Numbered from the stretch's first letter, positions 14,730-24,081 are shown. The stretch is DNA of 33,904 nt from JADJNW01 sp964517175 (GCA_964517175.1 CAZFBU010000029.1:1-33904); one strand, 5' to 3'. Numbers and translations: made by a program. Notes: generated from the letters alone by a model not told the origin.

Positions 14730-15668
14730 CCTTCGGCGGTAATTGGTAGCCGTATTTTTCTAAAATTGCCCGACCTTCATCTCCAAATAAAAACGCCAGG
14801 AACGCCGCACTGGTTTCGGGGTGTTGNNNNNNNNNNNNNNNNNNNNNNNNNNNNNNNNNNNNNNNNNNNNNNNNNNNNNNNNNNNNNNNNNNNNNNNNNN
14901 NNNNNNNNNNNNNNNNNNNNNNNNNNGACCTTCATCTCCAAATAAAAACGCCAGGAACGCCGCACTGGTTTCGGGGTGTTGCGCTGCGCCGTGCCTGGTG
15001 ATAACTACACCCTGCCGGATGGGTTCGTACGCCGAGGCATCCATTTCCAGCCATTTGCCCTTGCCTTGCATCGCAGGAGACCGCACAATCGACTTGGCAG
15101 TGAAGCCTACATCCGCCGCGCCGGCAGTGATGTACTGATTGGTCTGAGCAATGCTTTCGCCATAAACAAGCCTGGATTCAACCGCATCGTACAAGCCGTA
15201 ACGCTGCAACAACCGAACGGTTTGCAAGCCGTAGGGTGCCGTCGCCGGATTGGCAATGGCGATTTTCCGGATTTGTTCATTTTTCAACATCGAAAGATCA
15301 TCCGAAACGGCCACAGCGCTGCAACTCCAGAGCACGAGTGCGCCCAGCGCATACACCCGCGGCGGCGCCGTGGCAGTACCATTCGCGTAAAGCGAATCGG
15401 GGTATTTCATATCGGCAGAAATGAAGACGTCGTAAGGTGCGCCCTGCAATATCTGTGCGGCCAGCTTGCCCGAAGAACTAACGACCAGCTCAAGCTTCGC
15501 GTCGCTGTTTTGCTCAAAAACACTTTTCATCTCCTGGGCAGCAAATTGCACGTTGGCGGCAACCGCAATGACCAGTTGGTCTTCTTTTCCATCTGCTTTC
15601 GACGATTGTCCCTTATCGCAACTCATCAGCAGAGCAAGAACGAGTAGCCAGGTTAGATTTTTCAACAT
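14722..15668 (-). CDS. modA: Molybdate-binding lipoprotein ModA (split by an assembly duplication and gap)
   Basis: A periplasmic molybdate-binding protein. The start at 15668 gives MLKNLTWLLVLALLMSC, a lipoprotein signal with lipobox LMSC; an in-frame extension upstream is not credible. The mature sequence has VIAVAANVQFA, VSSSGKLAAQILQGAPYDVFISAD and TAPYGLQTVRLLQRYG, all ModA-like. The gene is interrupted by 100 N at 14827-14926, and the 55 bp on each side of the N are identical. Removing the N run plus one copy leaves 792 nt, an intact 263-codon frame ending FGDEGRAILEKYGYQLPPKDE. The break is therefore an assembly artefact, not a pseudogene. The gene overlaps modB by 8 nt and follows the ABC-F gene by 25 bp. 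Confidence 0.93.
14772..14981. other. Assembly gap 3 (100 N) flanked by a 55-bp exact duplicate
   Basis: Bases 14772-14826 and 14927-14981 are identical over 55 bp and abut a 100-N placeholder at 14827-14926. This is what remains when two contigs that overlap at their ends are joined by a scaffolder instead of merged. Collapsing them restores the modA frame exactly, so no sequence appears to be missing here. Confidence 0.93.
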
Positions 15669-15693
15669 CTTTAAATGTTTCGGGAAGTTAATA

Positions 15694-17574
15694 TCATTGC
15701 TCCGCCAGCTCTGCCAATTCCAGCCAGCGCATTTCCTTCTCTTCAATCAGATCGCGCACTTCGCTCAGTTCCCTGGAAAGTGACTCAATCTGCTCGGGCG
15801 TGAGCGTGGTAGAGTTGAACTGCTCCGTGATATCGGCTTTGCGTTCTTCCAGCTTTTTGATCTCCTTTTCCAGGCGATTCATTTCCTTGCGCTCTTCGTA
15901 GCTCATGCCAGGCTTCTGCTCTTTTGGCGATTCCTGCTTTTTGGATTTTTCCAACTGCTCCCGCTCCAGGCGTTTTTCTTCGCGCTCTCGCTCCCGCTGG
16001 ATTTCGCGATATTCCGAATAGTCGCCATTGAAATCCTTGATCTGACCATTCCCTTCAAAAACAAAAAGGTGATCCACGATTTTATCCATGAAGTAGCGGT
16101 CGTGCGTGACGACGATCAGGCAGCCGGGAAATTCCATCAGGAAATCTTCCAGCACATTGAGCGTGATGATATCCAGATCGTTGGTTGGCTCGTCGAGGAT
16201 GAGAAAGTTTGGATTTTTCATCAGCACGGTGAGCAGAAACAGCCGCCGCCGCTCGCCACCGCTTAGCTGCGACACATACACCTGCTGCTGCTTCCGGCTG
16301 AACATAAAGCGCTCCAGCAGTTGCGCTGCTGTCAATTTTTGCCCTTTTTCCAGTGGAATGTACTCGGCAATATCCTGCACCACGTCCAGCACGCGCTTGT
16401 CATTTTTGAGCTGAATACCATCCTGGGTGTAATAGCCAAAAACGGTGTTGTCGCCAATGACAACTTTGCCGGTATCGGTGCGAATTTCTTTGGTCAGAAT
16501 TTTCAGAAAAGTGGTCTTCCCGACGCCGTTGGGTCCGACAATGCCAACGCGTTCCTTTTTTTTGAATTTGTAATTGAAACCCTCGACGATCTTCATATCG
16601 CCGAAACTTTTGCTGACGTTGTGCAGTTCAAGAATCTTTTTGCCCAGGCGCTGCCCTTTGATGTCAATTTGCAACTCCTCGCTCTGCGGTACATTCGACA
16701 CTTTTTCCTTCAAATCGAAAAAGGCATCCACCCTCGACTTAGCTTTAGTCGTGCGGGCTTTGGGCGAGCGGCGCACCCAGTCCAGTTCCCTGCTCAGCAG
16801 CTTTTGGTTTTTCTCCAATTCTGCGCTCTCCGTCTCCTGGCGGATGGCTTTTTTCTCCAAAAAATCGCTGTAATTTCCGGTATAACGGTACAATTTTCCA
16901 TTATCGAGTTCTATAATGTGATTACAAACCCGTTCCAGAAAATAGCGGTCGTGCGTCACCATGAACAGCGTCAGGTTGGGCTGCTGCAGATAGCTTTCCA
17001 GCCATTCGATCATCTCCAGGTCGAGGTGGTTGGTCGGCTCATCCAGGATGATAAATTCTGGTTCGTCGATGAGCAATTTCGCCAGCGCCAGGCGTTTTTT
17101 CTGTCCGCCGGACAAGGTTTTTATTTTTTGATCGAGCTTTAGAATCTTCAGTTTGGAAAGAATTTCCTTGATTGTCGCCTCAAAATCCCAGGCTTTCAGA
17201 TCGTCCATTTTGGTGAGAATCGCCTGCATTTCGCCAGCATCCTCCAGGCCCAGCATGGCAAGTTCATAGCGCTTGATCGCCTGGATTTTCGGATGTTCCG
17301 AATCAAAAACGGCATCCAGAATGGTATCTTCTTCGTAAAAATCGGGCTCCTGCACCAGATAACCAATGCGGATATCCCGCCGCACCAGTATCTTGGCGGT
17401 TTCGCCCTCGGGCGCCTCCTGACCGGCAATTACGCGCAGCAGGGTGCTTTTGCCAGTGCCGTTCTTCGCCACCAGCGCCACTTTTTGCCCCTGATTGACC
17501 TGAAGGGAAATATCTTTGAACAGCACCTTCTCGCCGTACGTCTTCGTCACATTTTCAAGCGTCAAATAATTCAC
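15694..17574 (-). CDS. ABC-F family ATPase (Uup/EttA-like)
   Basis: A 626-residue cytoplasmic protein with two ABC domains and no membrane segments. Domain 1 has Walker A AKNGTGKST (about 36-44), signature LSGGQKKRLALAKLL (about 150) and Walker B FIILDEPTNHLD. Domain 2 has GPNGVGKTT (about 345), LSGGERRRLFLL (about 435) and FLILDEPTNDLD. Between them is the helical ABC-F linker. The C-terminus is a Lys/Glu-rich coiled coil, as in Uup. ABC-F proteins act on the ribosome; Uup-like members are linked to ribosome rescue, assembly and DNA transposition phenotypes. The GTG at 17574 is taken as the start because homologues begin xNYLxxENxxKxYGE and a perfect -7 box lies just upstream. Confidence 0.92.
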   Translation of the reverse strand: MNYLTLENVTKTYGEKVLFKDISLQVNQGQKVALVAKNGTGKSTLLRVIAGQEAPEGETAKILVRRDIRIGYLVQEPDFYEEDTILDAVFDSEHPKIQAIKRYELAMLGLEDAGEMQAILTKMDDLKAWDFEATIKEILSKLKILKLDQKIKTLSGGQKKRLALAKLLIDEPEFIILDEPTNHLDLEMIEWLESYLQQPNLTLFMVTHDRYFLERVCNHIIELDNGKLYRYTGNYSDFLEKKAIRQETESAELEKNQKLLSRELDWVRRSPKARTTKAKSRVDAFFDLKEKVSNVPQSEELQIDIKGQRLGKKILELHNVSKSFGDMKIVEGFNYKFKKKERVGIVGPNGVGKTTFLKILTKEIRTDTGKVVIGDNTVFGYYTQDGIQLKNDKRVLDVVQDIAEYIPLEKGQKLTAAQLLERFMFSRKQQQVYVSQLSGGERRRLFLLTVLMKNPNFLILDEPTNDLDIITLNVLEDFLMEFPGCLIVVTHDRYFMDKIVDHLFVFEGNGQIKDFNGDYSEYREIQREREREEKRLEREQLEKSKKQESPKEQKPGMSYEERKEMNRLEKEIKKLEERKADITEQFNSTTLTPEQIESLSRELSEVRDLIEEKEMRWLELAELAEQ

Positions 17575-17595
17575 TGGTTTCCGGTTTTGTGAAAA

Positions 17596-17603
17596 CAAAA
17601 ATA
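17596..17603 (-). promoter_or_regulatory. -7 box of the ABC-F gene
   Basis: TATTTTTG on the minus strand is an exact TAnnTTTG match. It lies 21 bp before the GTG at 17574 and in the 64-bp space after the OmpA-family gene. It supports the GTG start over the ATG at 17634, which lies upstream of it. The -33 element is weak (a TTTC about 22 bp upstream). Confidence 0.45.
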
Positions 17604-17638
17604 GTGTAAAAAAGGGAAAGTTTACCGAAATCATGCGC

Positions 17639-19585
17639 TTACCGCACTTCAAATTCCGTGCGGCGGTTGCGCTGCCGACCTTCCGATGTCTCGTTGGTAT
17701 CGATGGGCTGGCTTTCGCCAAATCCTTTGTAGGAAAGTCGTTCCTCCGGGATACCATTTTCCGTCAGGAAATCATAAACTGCCCGGGCGCGCTGCTCGGA
17801 GAGCTGCCGGTTGTCTTCTGCCAAGCCGACATTATCGGTATGCCCGTTGATGCGAATTGTCAAATCCGGGTTGTCCTCCAGCAGTTTTTTCAGTCGGTTT
17901 AATTCAGTGATGGATGCAGGCAACAGCGCCGCCGATCCCGTTTCAAAAAAGACATTGCGCAGTACTACGGGCTGATTTCGCGCGGGGGCTTCGCTCACCG
18001 CATTTTCCGGTACGGGGATCAGCGAAATTTCCAGGAGATAAGGGGCTTCCCGGGAAGACCGCTCCGCCAGTGCAAAATTTTCCGAATAGAAAAGGTATTT
18101 TTCCTTGCCAACATTCAAGGCGTAGTCGCTACCCAAGGGCAGACAAACGAGAAAAGTGCCGTCTTTGTCGGTTGTAGCTGCCGCATAAAGGCGACCGCTC
18201 TGCAAATCCGTGAAATCGATTTGTGCTTCCAGGGGCTTGCGGGTTGTCGCATCAACAACCCGCGCCTGCACATAAGTTACCGGATCGGGACGCAGTTGCG
18301 TCGGCAATTCAAAGGTGTAAATATTCACATCCGCCCGGGTCGGGAAAGGCAAATTCGTTTCTTTTGGAGCTTCCACCATCGAAAAGTAAGCCTGCGCACC
18401 ATCAAGATTGACGATCAGCGCGCTTTCATCGGCTTTGGTATTGATCGGATAGCCCAGGTTTTGGGGCTTGCTCCAGATACCGTCGAGGTTGAGTTTTGTC
18501 ATAAACAAATCCGAACCACCCATTCCGGGATGCCCTTTTGACATGAAATAAAGCGTGCGGCCATCGGGGTGGATAAAAGGCGACTGGTCATCTTCTGGGG
18601 TATTGATCTGATCGTCGAGATTCTGCGGCTTGCCCCAGGTACCGTCTGCCTGGCGTTCACTCATCCAGATATCGCTACCGCCGAAGCCCCCCTCGCGATT
18701 GCTGGCAAAATAAAGGATTTGTCCGTTAGCAGAAATAGATGGCTGCGACTCCCAGGCGCGGGTGTTTACGGGCGGGCGGATATTTGCGGGGCGCGTCCAG
18801 GCATTGTTCTTGTATTCGGAAAAGTAAATATCGCAATCGCCCATTCCTTCCCGACGATTGCAGGCGGTGAACACCAGAAACCTGCCATCAGCAGATATTT
18901 GCTGCGTCCCTTCGTTCAGGTCGGTATTCACGCCCGGAATGGGCACCCCCGGCTGCCACTCGCCGGCGCGCTTTCGGCTGATGTACAGGTCTTCCTGATT
19001 GCGAGTGCGCCGGGTATATACCAGCGCCTGACCATCCGCTGTAAGAGACGGGAAGTACTCCGGCTCTTCGGTATTGATTGCCGTTGAGACCGGTTCCGGG
19101 CGAAAGGGGACGGGGTTTTTGACAGCCTCCGCTGCAAATTCCGCATTCGCCAGGTACTTTTCGGCGCGTTTTTTCAGGCGCTCGCGGCTCGAATCACTGT
19201 CGATGAACTTGGTGAACCAGCGCGTAGATTCGGCAAACTGATTATTATTGTAGAATGCCAGAGCCAGTTGATAAAGAACATCCGGATCGTAATTTTCATC
19301 CAAAGCTAACGCCCGTTGATAGTAAGGAATGGCTTCCGCAAAACTTCCCTGGGTGTATTGAATAGCGCCGTATTGGATATAACCGTCGATGAAGGTATCG
19401 TCCAGTTTAAAAATTTTATCCAACTCTTCCAGCGCATCGTCGAAATGCTCGGCAGCGCTGTAATGCCGGGCGCGCTCCCAGATTTTGACCACCCGGCTAC
19501 CGGCGGTTTCCGCGGTGGTATAATTTTGTGCAAAACAAAAGGAAATGCCCCAGAAGAGCATAGCTATACATAAAAGGATTCTCAT
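17639..19585 (-). CDS. OmpA family protein with TPR, PD40 propeller and Cna-B-like domain
   Basis: A 648-residue envelope protein. Its signal peptide, MRILLCIAMLFWGISFCFA-Q, fixes the start at 19585. The domains in order are: TPR-like helices (about 30-150); WD40-like PD40 repeats (about 165-430, for example PSLTADGQALVYTRR and PSISANGQILYFASN); a carboxypeptidase-regulatory/Cna-B-like beta domain (about 435-520); and an OmpA peptidoglycan-binding domain (about 540-648, with INGHTDNVGLAEDNRQLSEQRA and GFGESQP). It probably anchors to peptidoglycan from the outer membrane or periplasm. The architecture matches the PorE-like TPR-PD40-OmpA proteins of Bacteroidota, some of which belong to type IX secretion. 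Orthology to PorE is not proven here. Confidence 0.88.
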   Translation of the reverse strand: MRILLCIAMLFWGISFCFAQNYTTAETAGSRVVKIWERARHYSAAEHFDDALEELDKIFKLDDTFIDGYIQYGAIQYTQGSFAEAIPYYQRALALDENYDPDVLYQLALAFYNNNQFAESTRWFTKFIDSDSSRERLKKRAEKYLANAEFAAEAVKNPVPFRPEPVSTAINTEEPEYFPSLTADGQALVYTRRTRNQEDLYISRKRAGEWQPGVPIPGVNTDLNEGTQQISADGRFLVFTACNRREGMGDCDIYFSEYKNNAWTRPANIRPPVNTRAWESQPSISANGQILYFASNREGGFGGSDIWMSERQADGTWGKPQNLDDQINTPEDDQSPFIHPDGRTLYFMSKGHPGMGGSDLFMTKLNLDGIWSKPQNLGYPINTKADESALIVNLDGAQAYFSMVEAPKETNLPFPTRADVNIYTFELPTQLRPDPVTYVQARVVDATTRKPLEAQIDFTDLQSGRLYAAATTDKDGTFLVCLPLGSDYALNVGKEKYLFYSENFALAERSSREAPYLLEISLIPVPENAVSEAPARNQPVVLRNVFFETGSAALLPASITELNRLKKLLEDNPDLTIRINGHTDNVGLAEDNRQLSEQRARAVYDFLTENGIPEERLSYKGFGESQPIDTNETSEGRQRNRRTEFEVR

Positions 19586-19655
19586 ATCTGTTGAAATTAT
19601 TGCACGTTCTTTAGCAAAGGCTATTACGAAAAGGGCAGGTGTTTTAGTATAGTTG

Positions 19656-19699
19656 CAGAACGAGCACCCCCGGAAAACATCAGGCAAGCGCTCGTTCAG
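19656..19699. terminator. Possible hairpin downstream of the TolB-like gene
   Basis: CAGAACGAGC (19656-19665) and GCTCGTTCAG (19690-19699) pair with one mismatch around a 24-nt loop. It lies 10 bp past the stop of the 19709-23227 gene on the minus strand and before the OmpA-family gene. No T-tract follows, so the terminator call is weak. Confidence 0.3.
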
Positions 19700-19708
19700 C
19701 GGGTTGTG

Positions 19709-22700
19709 TTAAAAATCAAGTCCGATGGAAATGTACAAGCGAGGATCCTGCACGATGCGCGTCTCGATGCCCCAGGCATAATCGAGCCGGACAAAATAGC
19801 CGAACAGAACCGTTCGTACACCGCCGCCATAACCGGCAACGATCGGATCGCGGAAGAAATTAACCTTGACCGTGATGTCATTACCATTGGGAATGATCTC
19901 GGTATTGAGCGGGCTGTCTTCGTTGAATGGGTCATTGCCGGTCCAGGCAGTACCCACGTCGAAGAATCCCACCAATTGGAAGTTTCGGAAGAAAGGCGAT
20001 TTGATGCGGTTGGACATCATGCGGAAAATCGGTAGTCTTAGTTCCGAGTTAAAAACAGCAAAAGAATTGCCATTGCGAATATTCGTGCCGAAGCCCCGCA
20101 TATTGGTTGCCAGCGTCTGGAAAGCAATATCGCTGCCCGCAGCCGGTATCGGAATTTCGCCTTCCTGCTCGGGGAACAGCCAGTTGTCCACGCCGCCGAG
20201 GAAATAGAGCATTTTTTCGGTACCGAAGGAAGTAGCTCCCGCCAGGCGCAGCGCCAGAATCGGCAGCTTACCCAGTCGCTGATAGTGCCGAACGTCCAGC
20301 CCTACGATGCCCATAGCGCCTTCGTTGAAATCGAGATTTACCCCATTGCGCAGGCTGAGGTCAAATTTTTTGACGCCTTCCACGAAAAATTTGTAGCGCG
20401 TTCCGTTTTTGATATTGAGCGCTACGTCGTAGGTATTGTCAAATACATACTCCAACTTGAGCCCTACGCGCTGGTCCGAGCGGGTGGGGTTGCCCAGTTC
20501 AAAATTGCCCCCCCGGTTATCGGCATAAGTGGCGAGTTGGGTTTCCCGGTCGCGCCGGATAGTTCCCGTTGCCCGGATGCTGCGGAAGATATCCAGCGGA
20601 TAACTAAGACCGACCTGCCCCAGCAAGATGTTGACCTCGCGCCGGTTTGGCGTAAACCGACCGCTGTCTTCTGTAAACCGCGTATTGCGCCGATAGACGG
20701 AATAACGCTTATCGAGGCGTTTTTTCTTGTCATTGAAAGTGAGGAAATATTCAGAACCGTTGAAAGAAGTCGGGATACGGACGCCACCTTCAAATTCGTA
20801 ATCCTCAAAGAGATCTTTAAAATTTGCTTTCAGCAAAATGCCCGGCGGCGGATAATTAAACCCATCGGGATTGGCGGCGAAAGTTTCCAAACCTTCAAAC
20901 AGAAGGCTGTTGTCGAGTTGGGTTGTCACATAATCCGTTCGGAATTGCAAACGATACGGAATGATCTGTCCGGGACGGAAGCGATACACCGGCTTTTGTT
21001 CTCGTGGCATTTTGAGTGCAGGGGCATCACCCGGCATGACGATATTCACCTGATCGGAAGGTTCCACTGCTTTTTCAGGTTCTGCCTTTTTTTCTTCAAT
21101 GGTGACTTTTGCTGGTTTTTCGGTCGCTTCAAACTCCGTCTGGAACAGATAGTTATCAATATCTACCTTGCCGGTATCGGGTTTTGTCTGTTCGGTTGGG
21201 ATCGTATCCTGAGGCGGAGCGGGCGAAACAGGTTTGCTTTCCGGCTTGGGATAGCGGGGCATCAGCAGTGTTTCTGGTGAAATCGTCTCTCCATCGCGTC
21301 TCAATTGGGTAATCTGGCGTTGCTTGAAGCGCGTGAGCAGCGGCATTATTTCCACAGTTGTATCCATTTCCTGCACGTATATGCGTGGCTTATTATCCAT
21401 GATGAGCAGTTCTGCCATGCGTTGGGCGCGCGGCGCGGTGTGTTGTTGTACAATGCTTCGATGGTAATTGGAAACGGTATGATTGATAGAGCGCTGTTTT
21501 ACAATAGGTGTAAGAAAAATTGTATCGACGGTTGTGGAATCCAGCTCTGCCAGCGTAGAGTCAGCGTGCATTCTGATCTCCGTGCCATCGTCGAAGAGGA
21601 TGGTGCGTTCAAAATGGTGAATGTAGTCTTCCAGGTATCCCATTTCCCGATTGACAATACCCGAGCGATCGCTCAGATAGGAAAAATAAGCCGTATCCAT
21701 CGCTACCGGGTGGAATTCGTCGGCAAAAGGCGTATGGGTAATGCGCACCAGCTCATTGGAACGTTCCGTCAGGTCGTAATAGAAAATATCAAAACTTCCG
21801 GTTGGCAGAACGGTATCGAGCCGGGCTGGTTGAATCAGCGTATCCGGTCGGTTGGAAGCAAATAAAAGTCCTTTTTTATTGCGAATGTTGACCGTTTTCG
21901 CATCCAGATCGTCGTAAAAATCGTTGGTGATACGTTGCGATTGGCGGGTGTTCAGAAAATACAGGTAAATATCAGCGTAACCGCTTACGGTAGCCGAAAA
22001 AACCAGCGTATTGGGGTCCACGTAATCCAGGCTGTTGACACGCTGAAACTGGGTCGAGAGTTCTTCCACTTTGGTTTTTCCATTGCTGACGTTGTAAATA
22101 ATGAGTCGTGGCAGGTCGCGTTTTTCGTACAAAATGGCAATCTGCTGTCCGCTGGGGTTCCAGGCAATGATCGGATAGTTGTAATCCGTTTCCTGGAAAG
22201 GATTGCGAAAGCCTTCTTTCATAATCATCTCCCGTTTGCCGGTTTGGAGATCGTGGAGGTAAATTTTATACCGCCCGATTTCATTGAGCACGTAGAGTAT
22301 CTGCCTTCCGTTTGGGCTGAGTTGCAGTTGCGTAACTGGCAGATTGCGTTTGTTTTTGAATGCAATTTCCTGTCCGGGCGGCTGGTTGCGCTGCTTGTCT
22401 TCCTCCAGGTAGCGACTTTTGAAATAAAGCAGCCAACTATCAGTGAGGCGCTGATAAGAACTACCCAGCACGTACAGAAATCCACTTTCAATGCTCCGGT
22501 TGATGCGGGTGAGGTAAAGCAGGTTTGAGACGGTGGACTTGCCAAAGTTTTCGGAGATGTAATGCCAGAGCGAATGCCCGGCGAGCCTGGGATTTTCTTC
22601 GGCAAACTGCTCGAAGTTCTCGAAATCTTCACTCAGCAGCGCATCGCGCAGGGCATTGTCCATTTCGGTACTCCAGTTTTGCCCGACGTAAGAAGCCAGC

Positions 22701-23227
22701 CCGTCTTTAAACCACGGAGGCAGATTCAGCATCACCGCATTTTGCACAATTTCCTGAAGATTGGAGCCAAAGAGCATGGCATCCAGATAAACGGAAGCAA
22801 TGCCTTCGCGCACCTGGCGGCGGAGTGTCTTGTGGTTGCCATCAAAATAAACAAATACCTTGTTGCCGACAATCTTGGTTTGCCCGCCAATGTTCGTGAA
22901 GGTTTCCTCGCTTCCAATATTTCCTTGTTTCAGGTCAGAAAGATCGGTATAAACGATAATCTGAATTTTATCATTGATGCGATGCTCCAGAATACTTTGG
23001 ATACTGCCAAATTCCTCTTCGGCAATCATCACGACGGCTTGACCGATGTTGCGGGCTTCGCCGTACCAGTAGGTGATGAAATTATCGCTTTCGTATTGCA
23101 TCCACTCGTCGAAATCGCGATGATATTGCACGCGATTCTTGCCGAAGGTGACTTGTGTACCTTGCCCCCGGGCACTCACCGCAAAGAGCAGCGCCAGAAA
23201 CAGCGGAGTGTAGCGAAGTAGTTGCAT
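19709..23227 (-). CDS. TolB-like propeller protein with Omp85-like barrel C-terminus
   Basis: A 1172-residue exported protein with a signal peptide ending near ARG-Q22. Residues about 35-190 resemble the gluzincin fold of peptidase MA-type proteins (PPWFKDGLASYVGQNW). However, the HExxH position reads R140-E-G-I-A144, so metalloprotease activity is unlikely. PD40/TolB-like repeats follow to about residue 620. Then comes a Pro/Glu/Lys-rich linker at about 670-745. The rest is a beta-rich barrel resembling the surface-antigen/Omp85 C-terminus (ELRLPIFRMM, GGGVRTVLFGYFVRLDYAWG), ending in the outer-membrane-type ...ISIGLDF with terminal Phe. It is probably an outer-membrane protein with a large periplasmic region. 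Its role is unknown; it lies 123 bp from the OmpA-family gene on the same strand. Confidence 0.8.
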   Translation of the reverse strand: MQLLRYTPLFLALLFAVSARGQGTQVTFGKNRVQYHRDFDEWMQYESDNFITYWYGEARNIGQAVVMIAEEEFGSIQSILEHRINDKIQIIVYTDLSDLKQGNIGSEETFTNIGGQTKIVGNKVFVYFDGNHKTLRRQVREGIASVYLDAMLFGSNLQEIVQNAVMLNLPPWFKDGLASYVGQNWSTEMDNALRDALLSEDFENFEQFAEENPRLAGHSLWHYISENFGKSTVSNLLYLTRINRSIESGFLYVLGSSYQRLTDSWLLYFKSRYLEEDKQRNQPPGQEIAFKNKRNLPVTQLQLSPNGRQILYVLNEIGRYKIYLHDLQTGKREMIMKEGFRNPFQETDYNYPIIAWNPSGQQIAILYEKRDLPRLIIYNVSNGKTKVEELSTQFQRVNSLDYVDPNTLVFSATVSGYADIYLYFLNTRQSQRITNDFYDDLDAKTVNIRNKKGLLFASNRPDTLIQPARLDTVLPTGSFDIFYYDLTERSNELVRITHTPFADEFHPVAMDTAYFSYLSDRSGIVNREMGYLEDYIHHFERTILFDDGTEIRMHADSTLAELDSTTVDTIFLTPIVKQRSINHTVSNYHRSIVQQHTAPRAQRMAELLIMDNKPRIYVQEMDTTVEIMPLLTRFKQRQITQLRRDGETISPETLLMPRYPKPESKPVSPAPPQDTIPTEQTKPDTGKVDIDNYLFQTEFEATEKPAKVTIEEKKAEPEKAVEPSDQVNIVMPGDAPALKMPREQKPVYRFRPGQIIPYRLQFRTDYVTTQLDNSLLFEGLETFAANPDGFNYPPPGILLKANFKDLFEDYEFEGGVRIPTSFNGSEYFLTFNDKKKRLDKRYSVYRRNTRFTEDSGRFTPNRREVNILLGQVGLSYPLDIFRSIRATGTIRRDRETQLATYADNRGGNFELGNPTRSDQRVGLKLEYVFDNTYDVALNIKNGTRYKFFVEGVKKFDLSLRNGVNLDFNEGAMGIVGLDVRHYQRLGKLPILALRLAGATSFGTEKMLYFLGGVDNWLFPEQEGEIPIPAAGSDIAFQTLATNMRGFGTNIRNGNSFAVFNSELRLPIFRMMSNRIKSPFFRNFQLVGFFDVGTAWTGNDPFNEDSPLNTEIIPNGNDITVKVNFFRDPIVAGYGGGVRTVLFGYFVRLDYAWGIETRIVQDPRLYISIGLDF

Positions 23228-23436
23228 ATGTCTTTTTTTATACTGCAGAATGTACGAACTTTCTCACAAGCGGGATCGAATATCAAGGCGGTATCACTGC
23301 TTGCGGTAGAGTCGTTTTTTATTTTTTTGTTGAATACTGCTGATTGCCGGAACAATTCGGATATTAATTGCGTATTTTTACACAAACTCAATATAGATTT
23401 TTTTGCGTTACCATACCAGCATTTAAACAGAAAAAC

Positions 23437-24081
23437 ATGGCACAAGTTGTCTGTATGACATTTAATCCGTTTGAAGAAAATACCTATTTGATATATGACG
23501 ACACAAATGAGTGCGTCATCTTTGATCCGGGCTGCTATCACGCAGCGGAAAAAGCGGAGCTTCAGGCGAAAATTGCCGGGCTTGGGCTGAAACCGGTACG
23601 GCTCATCAATACCCACTGCCATATTGATCACGTATTTGGCAATCGCTTTGTAGCGGATACGTACGGGCTGGCGCTGGAGATGCACCGTGGCGAGCTGCCC
23701 GTGCTGCAAGCCGTGTCACAAGTCGCCGACATGTATGGCATTCCGTACCCGGAGCCTTCGCCCCTGCCGGAAAAATTCATCGAGGAAGGAGATATCATTC
23801 AATTTGGCAATACCGAGCTGGAAGCTATTTTCACGCCTGGGCACTCGCCCGCAAGTTTATCTTTTTTTTGTGCGGAGCACAACTTTTTGATCGCCGGCGA
23901 TGTCCTTTTCCAGGGCAGTATTGGCAGAACGGATTTGCCGGGCGGCAATTACAATCTGCTCATCAGCAATATTAAAACCAAATTATTCCCGCTGGGTGAT
24001 GAGGTGGCGGTTTATCCCGGGCATGGCCCCGGCACCACCATCGGCTACGAGCGCAAAACGAATCCATTCCTAACCAACTAG
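23437..24081 (+). CDS. MBL-fold metallo-hydrolase, glyoxalase II/YcbL-like
   Basis: A 214-residue metallo-beta-lactamase-fold hydrolase. The di-metal site is complete: His60, His62, Asp64 and His65 in THCHIDH, His136 in TPGHS, Asp155 in IAGDVLF and His196 in YPGHGPGT. The C-terminal half (GRTDLPGGNYNLLISNIKT, then GYERKTNPFL) is close to E. coli YcbL, a small type II glyoxalase-like thioesterase lacking the C-terminal helical domain of classic GloB. It probably hydrolyses S-lactoylglutathione-like or other thioesters in the cytoplasm. The ATG at 23437 fits homologue N-termini better than the upstream one at 23368. It is divergent from the TolB-like gene and convergent with rnhB. Confidence 0.9.
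   Translation: MAQVVCMTFNPFEENTYLIYDDTNECVIFDPGCYHAAEKAELQAKIAGLGLKPVRLINTHCHIDHVFGNRFVADTYGLALEMHRGELPVLQAVSQVADMYGIPYPEPSPLPEKFIEEGDIIQFGNTELEAIFTPGHSPASLSFFCAEHNFLIAGDVLFQGSIGRTDLPGGNYNLLISNIKTKLFPLGDEVAVYPGHGPGTTIGYERKTNPFLTN

Noticed and set aside
14772..14981. True 55-bp tandem duplication or pseudogenised modA
   Set aside because: The copies are identical, abut a 100-N placeholder exactly, and collapse to an intact frame.
16321..17142. 273-codon plus-strand open frame
   Set aside because: It is antisense to the ABC-F gene, with no domain and a biased hydrophobic composition typical of shadows.
17575..17757. N-terminal extension of the ABC-F protein
   Set aside because: It overlaps the OmpA-family gene and lies upstream of the exact -7 box. 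Homologues start at the GTG-encoded NYLTLEN.
23228..23436. Small gene in the 209-bp divergent spacer
   Set aside because: Frames here are shadows or run into the flanking genes without coding character. It probably holds only the two divergent promoters, which I could not place with confidence.
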